In this document: piece after piece, positions 1-7,440 of the stretch
Layout: the number at the start of each line of letters is the position of its first letter
How positions within the stretch are numbered: the stretch's first letter is position 1
NCBI GenBank assembly: GCA_934792465.1
Contig: CAKVOK010000042.1
Coordinates: forward strand, 1 to 33,065
Direction of reading: 5' to 3'
Length of the DNA stretch: 33,065 nucleotides
DNA from: an uncultured Clostridia bacterium
GTDB lineage: Bacteria > Bacillota > Clostridia > RUG12999
Position numbers and translations under genes: made by a program
The notes under the pieces: generated by a model
The model's database searches: none
Told to the model about the DNA's origin: nothing
What the model saw: the letters and a program-made list of their open reading frames with translations, nothing else

Positions 1-10
1 CTGTTTTTAG

Positions 11-33
11 GTGTGAAACCGAAGGTTTCACAC
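11..33. repeat. Perfect hairpin 1 (10-bp stem) at the end of the leftward operon
   Basis: GTGTGAAACC at 11-20 and GGTTTCACAC at 24-33 are exact reverse complements. Read on the minus strand, the sense strand of the adjacent uxuA-like gene, the loop is C(UUCG)G, an exceptionally stable tetraloop. It lies 39 bp past the end of that gene. The following minus-strand bases are CTAAAAACAG with no U tract, so it is not a textbook intrinsic terminator. It could be a 3'-end stabiliser, a terminator of another kind, or one unit of a dispersed palindromic repeat. Confidence 0.75.
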
Positions 34-56
34 AAATGGTTTCGCAAAACCATTTG
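33..56. repeat. Perfect hairpin 2 (10-bp stem) abutting hairpin 1
   Basis: CAAATGGTTT at 33-42 and AAACCATTTG at 47-56 pair perfectly around a 4-nt loop, which reads UGCG on the minus strand and so fits the UNCG type. It shares base 33 with hairpin 1, giving two stems with no spacer, 15 bp past the end of the uxuA-like gene. A leftward transcript would meet this hairpin first. There is no adjoining U run on either strand. Confidence 0.7.
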
Positions 57-71
57 TTCAGTAGACATTAT

Positions 72-1004
72 TTATTGCATAAGCCCTTTAAGATATCCGA
101 TTGCAAATAATCTTCCCAGTGCGGTATATCCGGTGCTGCTACCGGTTTCGCCTGCCATAAGAGGTACGTGGTCGACTCGTATCGGTACATTGGGAGCACA
201 TGTCTTATATAGATTAATGACTTTTTTCATATCAATTTCACCGTTATCGTGAAATGTTTCCCTGAAACAGAACTTATTTCCCGACGCATTTCTAAAATGA
301 ATAAAAAATATTTTTTCTTTCATTTCCGGTATTATTTGATATATATTCTCACCCATCATGTGATATGTGGCCTGACACATTGTAATACCGAGGTTGGGAC
401 TCGAAAAAGTATAAATTGCCTTTTTTATATTTTCATAACTTATCATTATACGTTCAACGTCCCCGAGTCTTTCAATCGGAGGATCATCGGGATGAAGCGC
501 AAGTTTGATATTATGTTTTTCCGCATACGGTATAACCGTTTTTATGAAATACGTATAGTTATCCCAGAGTTCTTCGGCGGTTATTTTAGCCTGTATAGGA
601 GTAAAATGATTTAAATCAAACCCTGTCACAAGCGCATTGCCGCGTTCTTTTATTTTGTCATCCGTTCTTAGCCAGCCTATATGCGCCATAAAATTAAAGC
701 AGATTATACGGATATCGAGGCTATCCATTATCGCCAGCATTTTAATAACTTTTTCTATCGCTTCGTCTCTTTTTTGGTCACCTGATTTGATGTGGTCATG
801 GAGATTATTTGGCAGCGGCTCAATAACAATGGGTTTTATGCCGAAGTCGGTAAATCTTTTATAAATTTCGTCCCAATGTTTTTTGTTTGTAACGTCAAAA
901 TCATCGTTGTCCGGTAATCTGATTACACCGTGCGTGATGCCGCATTGCTTTGCCAAATCCCATGTCAGGTCATGTTCGCTTCTAAAATAATCGGTTAATA
1001 TCAT
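72..1004 (-). CDS. uxuA: Mannonate dehydratase family protein (UxuA-like)
   Basis: This 310-residue TIM-barrel protein matches the UxuA family, which dehydrates D-mannonate to 2-keto-3-deoxygluconate in glucuronate catabolism. The UxuA signature HPDDPP is at 171-176. The residues that bind the catalytic metal in the family appear in order: His171, Cys210 (in GITMC), His236 (in FIHFRN) and Asp278 (in RVDH). The block FRETFHDNGEIDM (247-259) is also typical. It is shorter than the usual 350-390 residues, mainly at the N-terminus and between motifs, so a related aldonate substrate is possible. The start has GGGAGA at a normal distance. It is the last of four leftward genes, 49 bp after the GH2 gene. 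No uxaC, uxuB or kdgK lies in the window, so the rest of the pathway must be elsewhere. The family call is secure; the substrate is inferred. Confidence 0.85.
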   Translation of the reverse strand: MILTDYFRSEHDLTWDLAKQCGITHGVIRLPDNDDFDVTNKKHWDEIYKRFTDFGIKPIVIEPLPNNLHDHIKSGDQKRDEAIEKVIKMLAIMDSLDIRIICFNFMAHIGWLRTDDKIKERGNALVTGFDLNHFTPIQAKITAEELWDNYTYFIKTVIPYAEKHNIKLALHPDDPPIERLGDVERIMISYENIKKAIYTFSSPNLGITMCQATYHMMGENIYQIIPEMKEKIFFIHFRNASGNKFCFRETFHDNGEIDMKKVINLYKTCAPNVPIRVDHVPLMAGETGSSTGYTALGRLFAIGYLKGLMQ

Positions 1005-1053
1005 CGTTTTTCATCTCCCGGTTTAATCTGAACATATAATGAAAAAATAATCA

Positions 1054-3801
1054 TTAAAAATTCAGCTTGATTTCATTTTCTGCATTCCACCATTTTATCA
1101 GTATACTTGCAGTAGTATCTTCGGGCGTGTTAAGTGTTAATGCAACAACCTTTTCCTCAGCACTTTTAAGCAGGAAAAAGTTATCAGTTGCAAAACAATT
1201 AAACTGTTCGGCATCAATTATCACGGGATATGCGGCTGTGTCAGAAATATTTTTTAGTTTGACATCATAGCATAAATATCCGTTCTTAATGCATTTGTTT
1301 ATTATACTTGCATTGATTTTTGCTTTGTTTGCCGATTCAATATCTCGGCGCAGCCATGGACCGTTTTCAAATTCCAAGTTGTTTTGTACGGATGAACGAT
1401 ATTTTTGATACAAATCTTTGTCATTAAGTTTATCGGTGCATTTTATAAAATATGTATTGCGTACACTTTCGCCGTTTTCACAGCATATTTCCGCACAAAT
1501 CAAAAAACATTCATTTGTATAAGTGTCATCCGGAATGAAATCATCAAATGAATATTCGCAGACGCTGCTTTCAATATCTGCACGATACTCCTTCTGAACT
1601 TCAAGCTTAGGCGTATATACAACAACGCTTATTGTACCTTTTTTCGGAGCATCGCCGAGTATTCGCAGATTAAGCGGAATCTTTTCGCCGGGAGACGTAA
1701 CGGTCCAATCTAATTTCAGCATAACATCGGTGTTACGATAAGTATTTTTCACCGCATAATATTCATACCCGGGATTGCCTTTGCCGTCTATGAGTTGTAT
1801 ACCGACTGTTGTAAACGGCCGGTTAAACACCCAGGGCATAATGCCGCCGCAGTATGGATAATTGTTTCTGAATGATTGAATCATAATCATATAAAACTCA
1901 TATGCCTGAACTTGCGAAGCTTCGCACATTCTTTCAAGAGTAATACCGTTTAAATTATCAATTTGGGATATGCGTGATGTCATCCTTGGTATTCTTGTAG
2001 GGTTATACTCGGTAAAATGGTTTACGAGCTCAGGGAAATTTTCGGCAAATTCCGGACCTGAAAGATTTGGAAGAGGTCTTTCATATTCATTTTTACAAAT
2101 CAGTTTCTTTAATGCCTTGTATGTCGGAAAGCTATGTATTCCCGATTCTCCGACAAATGGCATATGCGCATACAATTTTGAATACCACACAGGCTCCATG
2201 TCGCGATATATATGAGCGCTTCCCATATCGGCGGTTGTGTAGTGGAATATCCTATTGCGGTCAAGTTGCCTTATGATTCTGTCTACGATAAACATACTTG
2301 CGGCATTCTTCTCGGAATATGGGTTAAACTCATTGCCGCCGCAATGAATTACAAGAGATGCATGATTTCTGATTCTGTATAAATTATACGCTATTTGCGA
2401 TTCTAAGATTTCCTGATTGTAGCAATGAGTATCGTACATATTTGCCATCATGCTGTCTTGCCAGACCATTAAACCAAGTTCATCACATAAATTGTAAAAT
2501 ATATCATCTTCGTAACGACCGCCGCCGCTCCAAACACGAATTAATTGTATTCCGCTGTTTTTCGCCAATGTCAAAAGCCATCTGTATTTATCCTCATCGA
2601 TTTTATACAAAAAATCTGTAGGCTGCCAATTCATTCCTTGTAAAAAGAAATCCTTGCCGTTTATATAAAATCTGAAATTGTTCCAACGCTGTCTGTATTT
2701 TGGACCGGCGGTTTTTTCGGAAGTAAACGTTCTTATACCTGTTTTAAAGCTGTGGCGGTCGCATTCTTTCCCGTCATATGACATAACAAGCTCTACATCA
2801 TATAAATATGCATCTCCGAGTCCGTTCGGATACCAAAGCTTTGGATTGTCTATTGTAATTGTTTTGTTGTAGAACTGTAATTCATACCATCTGTTATCTA
2901 TACATGATTTTTCATAATCAATCAGGTTGATATTATCGGTGTTGCTGTATACGATTTTTTTAGTATCATTTTCCGATATAACCACAGAAATTTCAACCGA
3001 ATTGTTGTGTACTGCTCCGGTAAGGCCGTTATCGTATGCTCTGGTATAAAGATATGATATAACATCACTCCCGTAAGCATAGTATTTTTTTAGTTCCTCA
3101 ATGCTTCCGTCCGTAAACTCAAGCTCAAGCTGTAACGTGGCTTTGTCCGACTCAATATTTTCCGTATATAAGTATGGGCGACTGATATGCATATTATTAA
3201 TAAATTCAAGTCTTATTTTATTCCATAGACCTACAACAATAAAATCACCGGTGCTTGTTTCGTTATCACGTGTAATATTCCAAGGGAGAATGCAGCTGTT
3301 TGTTCCCTGCCTGTTCAATGCGCTGAATCCTTCTTTGATACCGTATGTATTTGCCGTAACTTCTACAACAAATTCATTATTCCCGGTAAAATTCAAATAT
3401 TTTGATATTTCACAGGTTGGACCGCCCATCATACCCTCATGATCACCGAGAAGATTTCCGTTTACCCACAATCTGCAATAATAAGCTACGCCGTCAAAGC
3501 ATAAAAAAACTTTTTCGGCGTAATTGGGCTTGTTAAGCTTTACTTTTTTTCTGAAATACCAGATTTTCTCATCTACCCAATTGTATTTTTTGCTATTCGT
3601 ACCCACATACGGCGGAGGCAGTATATTTTCATTTGCCAGCAAATGATATATGGAATTCGGCAGTTCTCCGCTATGCTCATAATTTATGGTGCTTATGTCG
3701 GAAACTTTATTATCTTCCCATGTAAAATCCCATGTTCCGTTAAGATTAAGATGACTGTCACCGTTTCTGGGTTCTATGTAGTACGGCTGGTTAAGCTTCA
3801 T
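1054..3801 (-). CDS. Glycoside hydrolase family 2, beta-mannosidase-like
   Basis: This 915-residue protein has the GH2 layout: an N-terminal jelly-roll (about 1-200), an Ig-like domain (about 210-360), a TIM barrel (about 370-700) and extra C-terminal beta-domains. The barrel opens with INGKDFFLQGMNWQP, close to beta-mannosidases. The acid/base is Glu491 in CGGNE, and the probable nucleophile is Glu552 in GESG. The NE pair argues against exo-glucosaminidases, which have a different motif there. There is no signal peptide, so it acts in the cytoplasm, trimming non-reducing beta-linked mannosyl or related residues from imported oligosaccharides. It lies 16 bp downstream of the PHP gene in the leftward operon. 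The partner GH130 phosphorylase across the divergent promoter also suggests mannoside use. GH2 is certain; beta-mannosidase specificity is probable, and other exo-glycosidase activities remain possible. Confidence 0.85.
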   Translation of the reverse strand: MKLNQPYYIEPRNGDSHLNLNGTWDFTWEDNKVSDISTINYEHSGELPNSIYHLLANENILPPPYVGTNSKKYNWVDEKIWYFRKKVKLNKPNYAEKVFLCFDGVAYYCRLWVNGNLLGDHEGMMGGPTCEISKYLNFTGNNEFVVEVTANTYGIKEGFSALNRQGTNSCILPWNITRDNETSTGDFIVVGLWNKIRLEFINNMHISRPYLYTENIESDKATLQLELEFTDGSIEELKKYYAYGSDVISYLYTRAYDNGLTGAVHNNSVEISVVISENDTKKIVYSNTDNINLIDYEKSCIDNRWYELQFYNKTITIDNPKLWYPNGLGDAYLYDVELVMSYDGKECDRHSFKTGIRTFTSEKTAGPKYRQRWNNFRFYINGKDFFLQGMNWQPTDFLYKIDEDKYRWLLTLAKNSGIQLIRVWSGGGRYEDDIFYNLCDELGLMVWQDSMMANMYDTHCYNQEILESQIAYNLYRIRNHASLVIHCGGNEFNPYSEKNAASMFIVDRIIRQLDRNRIFHYTTADMGSAHIYRDMEPVWYSKLYAHMPFVGESGIHSFPTYKALKKLICKNEYERPLPNLSGPEFAENFPELVNHFTEYNPTRIPRMTSRISQIDNLNGITLERMCEASQVQAYEFYMIMIQSFRNNYPYCGGIMPWVFNRPFTTVGIQLIDGKGNPGYEYYAVKNTYRNTDVMLKLDWTVTSPGEKIPLNLRILGDAPKKGTISVVVYTPKLEVQKEYRADIESSVCEYSFDDFIPDDTYTNECFLICAEICCENGESVRNTYFIKCTDKLNDKDLYQKYRSSVQNNLEFENGPWLRRDIESANKAKINASIINKCIKNGYLCYDVKLKNISDTAAYPVIIDAEQFNCFATDNFFLLKSAEEKVVALTLNTPEDTTASILIKWWNAENEIKLNF

Positions 3802-3817
3802 GAATGTACCTTCTCTC

Positions 3818-4834
3818 TTATTTAAGTAAATCTTCTATAAAAAATGCATTTGTATTTGCTGCGTGTCCGTATTCATCGTAAATAGTAGCTCTTACATATG
3901 ATTGATCCGGCTTTATTTCAAATTCCGCATCTTTGATTGATACACCGTCTTTTGCAATATAAGACTTATAATCTCTGCGGTTTCCGACTGTAAATACTAT
4001 TCTGTCGGCACCGGGTGTTTTTAAGTGAATTACACCGTCTTCAAACCACAACTCGTCAATGACAGGACCCTGCGACACATAAAAATGTCCGTTTACAAGC
4101 GCATTTGTCACTGCACGATACTCCAATTTCGCTGCTTTTATCATTGTATATCCTCTGACTTGTTTGTCAAAACACCAATCTGCCGCATGAGTGTCATCGC
4201 CGGCTATTGCATATATCTTATTACCTGCACGCAGCAAATCGTCGTATGTTTCGGGGCAATAATCATAAAATCCGTCGCGAACACCCGCAGTGTTATGAAG
4301 TTCGATTGCATTCATGTTTTTATAGCCGATATAATCGGGATAGTGTTCTAAGTTTGTGCCGGGGTGATTATATGTAACAAAAAACCCTCTGTTTCTTGCT
4401 TCCTGTATCATTGCACTTATACCTTCGTGCGAATAAACACGCTCAAAATCGGGGCGCTCCTTGTCAAAAGCAAGGATGTGTTTTCGTTCAAGCTGATACG
4501 GTGATAAATATTTGTCCGCATAACAAACCTGATATATATTATCGGGCTCAAGTGCAATACAACATACATGACAGGTTTTCATCAATCGCCAGTCGATAGT
4601 ACCTTTTTGATTACATTCAAGCTCACAGCCGTTCAGCGCAAGAAAGTTTTCGTCTGTAACATCCTGGTGCGGTACAAGTACGCTGTGATCGGTAAATGCT
4701 ACGATTGAGTATCCCTCTTTTTGGTAAATTTCTTTAATCTCCGCCGCTGTATGCTTTCCATCGGAGCAAGTTGTGTGGCAATGTAAGTTTGCTTTGTAGA
4801 ATTGTCCGTCTTTTGGTAATAAGTATTTTTTCAT
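3818..4834 (-). CDS. PHP-domain metallohydrolase
   Basis: This 338-residue cytoplasmic protein has PHP-type metal motifs: HCH at 18-20, Asp25 in CSDG, His50 in FTDH, a YNHPG motif mid-protein and a GDDTHA motif further on. PHP enzymes hydrolyse phosphoesters with two or three metal ions. Members near this one are often annotated CehA/McbA-like or as PHP phosphoesterases, and their substrates are rarely known. It sits 15 bp after the GH78 gene and 16 bp before the GH2 gene, so it is co-transcribed with glycosidases. A role on phosphorylated or phosphodiester-decorated sugars is plausible but unproven. The C-terminal region (about 250-338) looks like a small beta-domain. The start has GGAGATAC upstream at normal spacing. 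The fold is secure; the function is unknown. Confidence 0.8.
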   Translation of the reverse strand: MKKYLLPKDGQFYKANLHCHTTCSDGKHTAAEIKEIYQKEGYSIVAFTDHSVLVPHQDVTDENFLALNGCELECNQKGTIDWRLMKTCHVCCIALEPDNIYQVCYADKYLSPYQLERKHILAFDKERPDFERVYSHEGISAMIQEARNRGFFVTYNHPGTNLEHYPDYIGYKNMNAIELHNTAGVRDGFYDYCPETYDDLLRAGNKIYAIAGDDTHAADWCFDKQVRGYTMIKAAKLEYRAVTNALVNGHFYVSQGPVIDELWFEDGVIHLKTPGADRIVFTVGNRRDYKSYIAKDGVSIKDAEFEIKPDQSYVRATIYDEYGHAANTNAFFIEDLLK

Positions 4835-4849
4835 GTCAGTATCTCCTCT

Positions 4850-6952
4850 TTATAGTATATTAAATTCATGCTTGCCGGCATTAACGTGATATCTTTGATT
4901 GTTAATTACCACATATGCTTTGCACGGCACATGGATTTTAATTTTTTCTTTATCATAGTACACCTCGATGTCCTTGTGTTTTGCTCTTACCGTATCAAGG
5001 CCTGCTATAAAATGCGGCTCAATTTTAAGACCGTTTTCGTCAAGGCATATTCCGGCAACATATTTGTAAAACCACATATCAACTTCGCTGAACATAAGGT
5101 GGTTTAAAGAATTGCTCATAAACCAATCCTCGCATAACGTAGTCATTCCCTGATTTATCCAGTATGCATAGCTTGGAGGATTTGGATTGGTGATTGCTTT
5201 ATATAAAACATCCTGATATCCATACTCCGTAAGTGCGGTAAAGATATATTTTGTGCCGAGCATTCCGGTTTGCAGCGTGTAGCCGCAGGTTTTTACTGTT
5301 TCGGCAAGCTTTTTTGCTTTTTCTCTTATTTCGGTATCATCGTACAGTCCCCAATAAATTCCGCATGCCAAGAATGTCTGATTGTTTTCCCAATCGTCAT
5401 TTTTTAAGAAATGTTTTCGATATGCCTTTTTTATATTTTCGGCAAGTTCTTTGTAAGAACTTCCGTTTTCACCGACAAGTCCGCAGCATTTTTCCATTAT
5501 TACCGCATTTGCATAGTAATAACCGGTATCCGTAACCTCGCCGGGACAGCCTACGGCTGTTTTTGGGCACCCCCAATCGGGCAGCCCGTAATGAACAATA
5601 AAATCATCTGCCATTGAATTCATATATTCCATATAAAGTTTCATGTTTTGCCACATATTTTCAATTACGGACTTGTTCCCCGTAATCTGATATATGTGGT
5701 ATGGAATTTGGATTAAGGCACTGTCCCAGGCAGGACCGCTGCCCCAGTTGTATCCCCATGATGACTGCGGGATAACACCGGGAAGCTGACCGCTGGCTCT
5801 TTGCACATCCTTAAAATCATTTAGCCATTTTTCGTAAGATGCAAGCATATCATAATTCATAAGTGCTTGTTGGGCAGCTACAAGAGCATCGCCCGTCCAG
5901 CCGTTTTGTTCCCTGTGCGGGCAATCTGTAGGTATGCTGACATAGTTTGTTAAAAACGATCTTCTCGTCATTTCATGAATCTTGTTAAGTATATTATCAC
6001 TGCATTCAAATTCGCCGATTATGCTCAAGTCCGTATGTACCACCTGAGCGATAATTTCAAAATTTTGCGGAATATTTTCAACTTTTATATATCTGAAACC
6101 GTGATATACAAATTCGGGATGCCATGTTTCTTCCTCAGCCCCCTTAAAAGTGTAAGTATCGCAATTTTTCAGTTTACCTTTCATAAATATACTTATATGA
6201 GCATTATCAATATCATTTTCGGGTGTTAACCTTTCGGAATAATGAATAAATATTTTTCTGCCTGATTCGGCATGACCTTTTATTTTTGCCCACCCGCTTA
6301 TATTTTCTCCGAAATCAAAAACACCGTTTCCTATAGGAATACCTTTAATCTCACGAATGATTTTTACGGGCGGAATGTGTGCCGGCAATATTTTTCCTCC
6401 GGGACTGCGTGCAATTACGCAGTTTGTCCAATCGGAAACATCAAATCCGACTGCTGTCCAGCCGGCCTTATCCAAGCGGGCGTCATATGCTTCCCCTTCG
6501 CGGATATGGTTATATGTTGAGGGACCTGATGTTGACAGCCATGTTTTATCCGTCACTATACATTTGGCAGAGGCATTGTTAAAAGTAATATCAAGCTGAG
6601 CCACTGCCTTTATATTATCGCGCCAGGTTGCCTTATCGTAATTCCACGTGCCGGCTATATCGTTATACCAGCCGTTTCCCGCATATATGCCTATAACGTT
6701 TTTGCCTTTTTTAAGCAAACCGGAAACATCATATGTATAATACAAAACCCGCATATCAAACCTTGTAAACGGAGTCGCAAGCACATCTTCGGTTACTCTG
6801 ACGCCGTTAATGCAGCAAACTCCGTATCCCAATGCTACAATTGACAAATAAGCACTTTTAACATCATTATCAAGATGAAATTCTTTTCTGAACAAAACAC
6901 TCTCTTTATCATTCGGTTCGGCATCACATATCCATTTGGAATTTTCAAACAT
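4850..6952 (-). CDS. GH78 alpha-L-rhamnosidase
   Basis: This 700-residue protein follows the bacterial alpha-L-rhamnosidase plan: an N-terminal beta-sandwich (about 1-170), a second beta-domain (about 190-300), an (alpha/alpha)6 catalytic barrel (about 305-640) and a short C-terminal beta-domain. The signature TDCPHREQNGWTGDA is present, giving the conserved acids Asp343, Glu348 and Asp355. The distal catalytic glutamate is Glu608 in TTLCEDW. Known family members release terminal alpha-L-rhamnose. It has no signal peptide, so it should act on oligosaccharides inside the cell. It is the first gene of the leftward operon, about 28 nt from the predicted start of transcription, with a GGGGGA ribosome binding site. 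At 700 residues it is shorter than the common 900-1000-residue forms, lacking an extra N-terminal module. The nearby sensor kinase and transporter suggest substrate induction. Confidence 0.9.
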   Translation of the reverse strand: MFENSKWICDAEPNDKESVLFRKEFHLDNDVKSAYLSIVALGYGVCCINGVRVTEDVLATPFTRFDMRVLYYTYDVSGLLKKGKNVIGIYAGNGWYNDIAGTWNYDKATWRDNIKAVAQLDITFNNASAKCIVTDKTWLSTSGPSTYNHIREGEAYDARLDKAGWTAVGFDVSDWTNCVIARSPGGKILPAHIPPVKIIREIKGIPIGNGVFDFGENISGWAKIKGHAESGRKIFIHYSERLTPENDIDNAHISIFMKGKLKNCDTYTFKGAEEETWHPEFVYHGFRYIKVENIPQNFEIIAQVVHTDLSIIGEFECSDNILNKIHEMTRRSFLTNYVSIPTDCPHREQNGWTGDALVAAQQALMNYDMLASYEKWLNDFKDVQRASGQLPGVIPQSSWGYNWGSGPAWDSALIQIPYHIYQITGNKSVIENMWQNMKLYMEYMNSMADDFIVHYGLPDWGCPKTAVGCPGEVTDTGYYYANAVIMEKCCGLVGENGSSYKELAENIKKAYRKHFLKNDDWENNQTFLACGIYWGLYDDTEIREKAKKLAETVKTCGYTLQTGMLGTKYIFTALTEYGYQDVLYKAITNPNPPSYAYWINQGMTTLCEDWFMSNSLNHLMFSEVDMWFYKYVAGICLDENGLKIEPHFIAGLDTVRAKHKDIEVYYDKEKIKIHVPCKAYVVINNQRYHVNAGKHEFNIL

Positions 6953-6986
6953 ACTAATCCCCCATATTCTAATATCTTATAAGCTC

Positions 6987-7015
6987 AGTATACCATATAC
7001 TCGGCTTGATTAAAA
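6987..7015 (-). promoter_or_regulatory. Leftward promoter for the GH78 operon
   Basis: On the minus strand the -10 is TATACT (6992 down to 6987), preceded by TG one base upstream, making an extended -10. A 17-bp gap leads to a poor -35, TTTTAA (7015 down to 7010). A weak -35 with a good extended -10 is typical of activator-dependent promoters, and a box described below ends 4 bp upstream of it. Transcription should start near 6980, giving a leader of about 28 nt. Confidence 0.6.
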
Positions 7016-7019
7016 GGGG

Positions 7020-7039
7020 GTATCTTGTAATATTGGGGG
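7020..7039 (-). promoter_or_regulatory. Bipartite activator box, leftward copy
   Basis: Read on the minus strand this is CCCCCAA-TATTA-CAAGATAC. The same two half-motifs with the same 5-bp gap recur on the plus strand at 7095-7114. This copy ends 4 bp upstream of the leftward -35 (7010-7015), where a class II activator such as an AraC-type regulator would contact RNA polymerase. The likely ligand is the response regulator at 10616-11401; this is inference from position. Confidence 0.6.
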
Positions 7040-7094
7040 GCATTTTTGGGAATTTGTCCGCAAGGATTTTTATTCGGTAAATTAGCAAAAATCA

Positions 7095-7114
7095 CCCCCA
7101 AATCTTCAAGATAC
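7095..7114 (+). promoter_or_regulatory. Bipartite activator box, rightward copy
   Basis: CCCCCAA-ATCTT-CAAGATAC. All 15 bases of the two half-motifs match the leftward copy, while the 5-bp gap matches at only one position, which suggests constraint on the half-motifs alone. It ends 4 bp before the TTGCGC -35 of the first rightward promoter, the same offset as on the other side. The two copies form a large inverted pair with 55 bp between them. Confidence 0.6.
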
Positions 7115-7118
7115 ACCA

Positions 7119-7148
7119 TTGCGCAAAATGAATTGCCTGTGATATAAT
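7119..7148 (+). promoter_or_regulatory. Rightward promoter P1 (probably activator-dependent)
   Basis: TTGCGC at 7119-7124, an 18-bp gap, then TATAAT at 7143-7148 with TG one base upstream (extended -10). The -35 is imperfect and the gap is long. The adjacent box suggests it needs an activator. Transcription would start near 7155 and read through P2 into the solute-binding-protein gene. Confidence 0.55.
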
Positions 7149-7200
7149 TTGTATGTAGCATAGGGCATGCACTTTGCTTTGAACTTTGTAAAGTATTAAC

Positions 7201-7229
7201 TTGTCAAACGTCATAAAATTTGATATAAT
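7201..7229 (+). promoter_or_regulatory. Rightward promoter P2 (near-consensus)
   Basis: TTGTCA at 7201-7206, a 17-bp gap, then TATAAT at 7224-7229 with TG one base upstream. This is the best sigma-A promoter in the region and could give basal expression of the sensor and transporter genes. Just upstream is the near-palindrome ACTTTGTAAAGT (7183-7194) and three CTTTG copies (7172, 7177, 7184). The predicted start is near 7236, leaving a leader of about 205 nt. Confidence 0.7.
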
Positions 7230-7235
7230 TAAATG

Positions 7236-7256
7236 AAACAAAAGATAATTTTGTTT
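7236..7256. promoter_or_regulatory. Perfect dyad at the P2 start site, possible operator
   Basis: AAACAAAA (7236-7243) and TTTTGTTT (7249-7256) are exact reverse complements around GATAA. The dyad begins at the predicted +1 of P2, a usual place for a repressor site. As RNA the stem would be almost all A-U and weak, so a DNA-binding role is more likely than a hairpin role. The binding protein is unknown. Confidence 0.45.
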
Positions 7257-7290
7257 GTGTGCTTAACAAAGACCGAAATTCGAGTGATAT

Positions 7291-7305
7291 TTTATTCGCT
7301 TTCAT
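7291..7305 (-). promoter_or_regulatory. Possible CcpA (cre) site in the leader
   Basis: On the minus strand this reads ATGAAAGCGAATAAA, which matches the catabolite-repression consensus WTGNAANCGNWNNCW at all fixed positions but one (A in place of the C near the end). It lies about 55 bp downstream of the P2 start, where a bound repressor could block elongation. Such degenerate matches also occur by chance, so this is weak evidence. Confidence 0.3.
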
Positions 7306-7328
7306 TAAGTTGGTGCAATCTTATGCTG

Positions 7329-7387
7329 TTTTAAGGTGAAAGCTTAAAAAGTAGAATCAAGACAAAAAAAGGTATCGTCGCTTGATT
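7329..7387 (+). other. Structured 5' leader with two short inverted repeats
   Basis: TTTTAAG (7329-7335) pairs with CTTAAAA (7343-7349) around GTGAAAG. AATCAAG (7355-7361) pairs with CTTGATT (7381-7387) around a 19-nt loop. Both lie in the long leader of the rightward operon. I recognise no riboswitch class and see no U tract after either stem. They may affect mRNA stability or be incidental. Confidence 0.3.
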
Positions 7388-7440
7388 TTACGGGAAATTT
7401 GACGGTGCCGATATTACATTATATAAGGAGAGAAAAAAAG

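Noticed and set aside
11..56. Canonical Rho-independent terminator
   Set aside because: The stems are perfect but no U tract follows on either strand, so I list them as hairpins rather than as a terminator.
7236..7440. Riboswitch or T-box in the long leader
   Set aside because: No conserved core of a known class was recognised and no terminator-antiterminator pair is visible; only short A-T-rich stems.
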